From the NCBI GenBank assembly GCA_039583875.1, contig CM077167.1, forward strand, positions 154,887,545 to 154,951,544: 64,000 bases of DNA, read 5' to 3'. The position numbers and the translations under genes were made by a program. The DNA comes from Platanthera guangdongensis (Eukaryota; Streptophyta; Magnoliopsida; Asparagales; Orchidaceae). The notes under the pieces are model-generated. The model was not told the DNA's origin, did not search any database, and saw nothing but the letters and a program-made list of their open reading frames with translations. Positions 60,884 through 64,000 of this stretch are shown in pieces (the first letter of the stretch is position 1; each line of letters opens with the position of its first letter).

Positions 60884-62830
60884 GTAACACCCCCATCTGT
60901 CGCATGGCATATAACAGAAGGTCCAGCTGGAACCCGACGCCATATACCACAGACAGTCGGAAGGGATACTAAATGAATAATCAAACCAACCGAATAAGAC
61001 TACTCGTCCTAATCACAGAGCATTCTAGCGGAAGATTTTAAAGTTGAAAGAACCCAAAATTAAATCCATCAATATGAATGTCCACAGCTACAACAAAAGG
61101 AATGAAACCCCAAATACACAGAAACGGGTACATGGTCTTATGGCCTTACAAATGTTCACTTAATAAAGAGTGTTTTACATACATCGGCTCGCAGGCCGGC
61201 CACACATGATAAATATAAAAACAGCTATTCTACGGCCTTCTAGGGCCAGCACAGCAACATGGGCTCCAGCCCGCTATTTGGCGCTCGGCTCCGCATCACC
61301 TGCAAGCACATACCATCGCACGGTGGCAAATAAAGCAACGGTCAGCTAAAAGCCGACCAAATTATAACGACTCCGCCCCTTACTCGGGACGGCGGTGCTC
61401 TTTCCCTGCAAAACATTAGCCCAACAATATATATATCGCAATTATAATTCGCCACAGGTGTAGGCTCGCACGGCCAAACACCCCGTGCACTCAGGGCACA
61501 TTCATGGTGAACCCGGACAAATCAGTGCATTCACCACCATCCCCAGGATGGCAACAACATGTGAGCATTTAGCCTTTCTGACCACCGTCTAAGGCTCGGA
61601 CTATGCCAACGGCCAGTCCCCATCTTCGGGTCTCTCGCACCGAACCACATAGCCTAGGTCCAATTCCACTTGCCCGTTGCTCACGCCGCATGCCCAATTT
61701 AAGTCCTTTGCGCGGGCCAACCTTCTCTCGGATCCCAAATTTTCCAAAACAATCTCATAACCCAGTTATGAACAAGGCCGGTTCCCAGACCGCCAAGTTA
61801 GCAGAACACGTTTCCGCTCAGTTTTCCGGGTGCTCCTTGAAGCTAACCTCCAAGGATCCCTGCTGGAATCTACCGCGTAGAAACCCGAAAAATCCAAAGC
61901 ACGGAGTCTTCTCCGGCAAAACCACATCAAATGCAACATCACCGATCCAGACAAAACATGTCCGGGTAGGCTTCACACACAATGTCTATGCCCGTACTTA
62001 TGATTCTGGGCTCTATATGCAACACAAGGGGGACTATTCCTGTCAACCCCAAGGAACACCACGCACTCACCGCATACTCGCGGGAGCGGGATTCCCTATG
62101 TAGAAAGAAAGAGCTTCAAGCGCTCAAGTTGAGAATCGTTACTCTTGTAGTCCGTTTTGGCGCCATGGAAAAACTACGCGGTTAGAACTCTTCGCAATGA
62201 CCTTCCCTCCACGGATCCGCTCTCCGATTTCGAAACGGTGCTCCGATGCTCCGCCGGCGGTCGGAAACCTCCTTTTTCTTCCTCTTCTCTCTCACTTTGG
62301 AAAAGGAGAACTTTGGAGAGAAAATGAGGAAATAACCCCCTATTCCGGGCCTTAACAGAGCAGAATTTCATCTGGGTCGTCGGATCTAAATTAAAGGAAA
62401 CGAACGGCTCGGATCTGCACAAAATTCCCCAGACCTGGGCCGCACACGGCTTGGCACACGGTCGTGTGCCTCGATCCAGGCACGATCGTCGAACTGAGAA
62501 ACGCACACGGGCCAAGACACGCCCGTGTCTGACCTGACACGCCCGTGTCGGGTTCCTCGACACGCCCGTGTTCGTGGGCGTGTCACGCATAACCGCCACG
62601 GTAACGGACACGACCCATCAGGACACGGGTTGGCACACGCCCGTGTCGGATGACACGCCCGTGTCATCCGGCCGTGTTTCTGGCCGTGTCCTTCTCGGGT
62701 TGAAAACGGCCAAAAATCACCAGCCAGACACGGCCTTGGACACGCCCGTGTCCTAGGCCGTGTACCCCTACAGGCGCCAAAAACCCTTTTTTTTCGCGAC
62801 CGACTCGCACACAACTTTCGGGGCGTTACA
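60884..62830 (-). mobile_element. 3' LTR of the right-hand gypsy element (1947 bp, complete)
   Basis: On the minus strand it starts TGTAACGCCCCGAAAG and ends GGGGGTGTTACA. It directly follows the polypurine tract of the element. The left target bases would be TTCTA (60879-60883). Confidence 0.92.
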
Positions 62831-62843
62831 AATCTCCCCCACT
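62831..62843 (-). other. Polypurine tract of the right-hand gypsy element
   Basis: The minus strand reads AGTGGGGGAGATT immediately before the LTR; this primes plus-strand DNA synthesis. The sequence is typical of Tekay/Del-type chromoviruses. Confidence 0.85.
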
Positions 62844-62884
62844 TAAGGAATTTCGTCCCGAAATTAAGCAAAGGTACACGAAAG

Positions 62885-64000
62885 CTAAATGATACCTGAG
62901 TGGAATAACTCGGGGTATTCCTCCAACATAGCTTGCTCTCGCTCCCAAGAAAGCTCCTCACGTTCGCAATTATCCCAATGGACTTTAACCATTCGGACCT
63001 CCTTGTTGCGGAGACGTTTGACTGCAACATCTTCAATTCGCACTGGCTTGACCCTTGTTGTTAACTCATAATCAACCGGTACCTGATTGTCCGCAACGAT
63101 CTGCAAAGGCTCTTGCACTTCCTTACGCAACACCGATACGTGGAATACATCATGCAGCCCACTCAACTCCGTCGACAGCTTTAATCTATACGCCGCCTCG
63201 CCAACACGCTCCAGGATTTCAAATGGTCCAAGGTATCTCGGACTCAGCTTCTTCAAGCGTCGAACCCGCGATACACCCTTGAACGGCTTGATCTTTAAAT
63301 ATACCATGTCGCCAACGTTGAACTCCACATTTCTATGTTTGGCATTGTAATACTTTGACTGTCTATCCTGAGCAATCTTCAGTCTTTCCTGAATCGTCCG
63401 AATCATTGAAGTGGCATCTTCCACCGCTTGACGTTTATACAACTTTGATTCGCCTGCCTCCAACCAAGACAACGGCGTACGACACTTCCTTCCGTACAAG
63501 GCTTCGAAAGGCGTCATTCCAATACTTGCCTGAAAACTGTTGTTGTACGCAAACTCCACCATGTACAAGTGATCCTCCCAGTTCTTCCCGAAATCTAGGA
63601 CGCACATGCGAAGCATGTCCTCCATAGTCCTGTTGACTCTCTCGGTTTGGCCATCTGTCTGCGGGTGAAAGGCTGTGCTGAACTTTAGCTTAGTACCCAA
63701 CAGACCATGTACCAACCTCTAGTCATTTGACGTGAAGCGTCCATCACGATCACTAACAATACTTCTAGGCACACCGTGCAATCGTACAATACTATCCACG
63801 TAGAGCTTGGCTAACTTTTCCACTGGATCCTCCTTTCTGACTGGGATAAAATGCGACACCTTTGTCAACCTATCAACGACCACCCAAATGGCGTCGTTTC
63901 CCTTCTGCGACTTCGGCAAGCCGTGCACAAAATCCATAGATATGTCGTCAAACTTCCATTCTGGGATAGGAAGGGATTTCAAGAAACCTCCGGGCTTCTG
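62885..64000 (-). pseudogene. pol: Gypsy integrase with C-terminal chromodomain-like end, one stop
   Basis: The visible part starts near the first catalytic Asp ([12 protein letters not shown]), then [23 protein letters not shown] (second Asp) and [17 protein letters not shown] (Glu). The GPY/F module reads [15 protein letters not shown] and ends at [12 protein letters not shown]. The tail ([15 protein letters not shown], then [11 protein letters not shown]) resembles the degenerate chromodomain of Tekay-type chromoviruses, which directs insertion to certain chromatin. A single TAG at about 63719 follows FTSND. Protease, RT and RNase H lie beyond the window. Confidence 0.92.

Overview
The window is nuclear DNA of a flowering plant. 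The evidence is the last exon of an SH3P2-type SH3-domain gene, a plant GT77-type glycosyltransferase exon, Au-type tRNA SINEs, Tourist-like MITEs, RTE-type LINE ends, Ty1/copia elements primed by initiator tRNA-Met (including a lineage with an extra ORF downstream of pol, as in SIRE/Maximus), and chromovirus-like Ty3/gypsy elements. I cannot name the species. No intact host gene lies in the window; most of it is mobile or repetitive DNA.

Layout. 1-4511: a decayed copia element on the minus strand whose reverse transcriptase is cut by another LTR (1-694). 4627-4749: the last coding exon of an SH3-domain protein on the plus strand, so the copia element probably sits in its last intron. 5047-6484: four small inverted-repeat elements. 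6774-8615: a diverged tandem duplication carrying SINEs and a (TA)n tract. 9103-9291: a glycosyltransferase exon on the minus strand. 10160-11085: two RTE fragments in opposite orientation. 11086-13889: unassigned DNA, a low-complexity A/T block and a short GC-rich stretch.

13890-40419 is a 26.5-kb A/T-rich satellite with three nested levels: 14-bp micro-units, sub-repeats of 170-350 bp each headed by a conserved box, and a higher-order unit of about 2.35 kb made of nine sub-repeats. The array changes orientation near 23454. A T-homopolymer block (19985-20316) interrupts it.

40420-64000 is a nest of LTR retrotransposons: a gypsy LTR (minus) in the satellite; copia element 1 (plus, from 42424); a solo gypsy LTR in its integrase (47450-49926, target duplication ACCTT); copia element 2 (plus, from 50226); copia element 3 (minus, 54346-59625) with an extra ORF behind pol; a gypsy LTR (plus, 59626-60883) in its gag; and a second gypsy element (minus, 60884 to the window end) inside that LTR. 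None of the elements is intact here.

The two most unusual signals are the hierarchical inverted satellite, and the dense GTGTCGACAC palindromes that occur in copia LTRs, upstream of the extra copia ORF (next to a second TATA box) and in unrelated gypsy LTRs.
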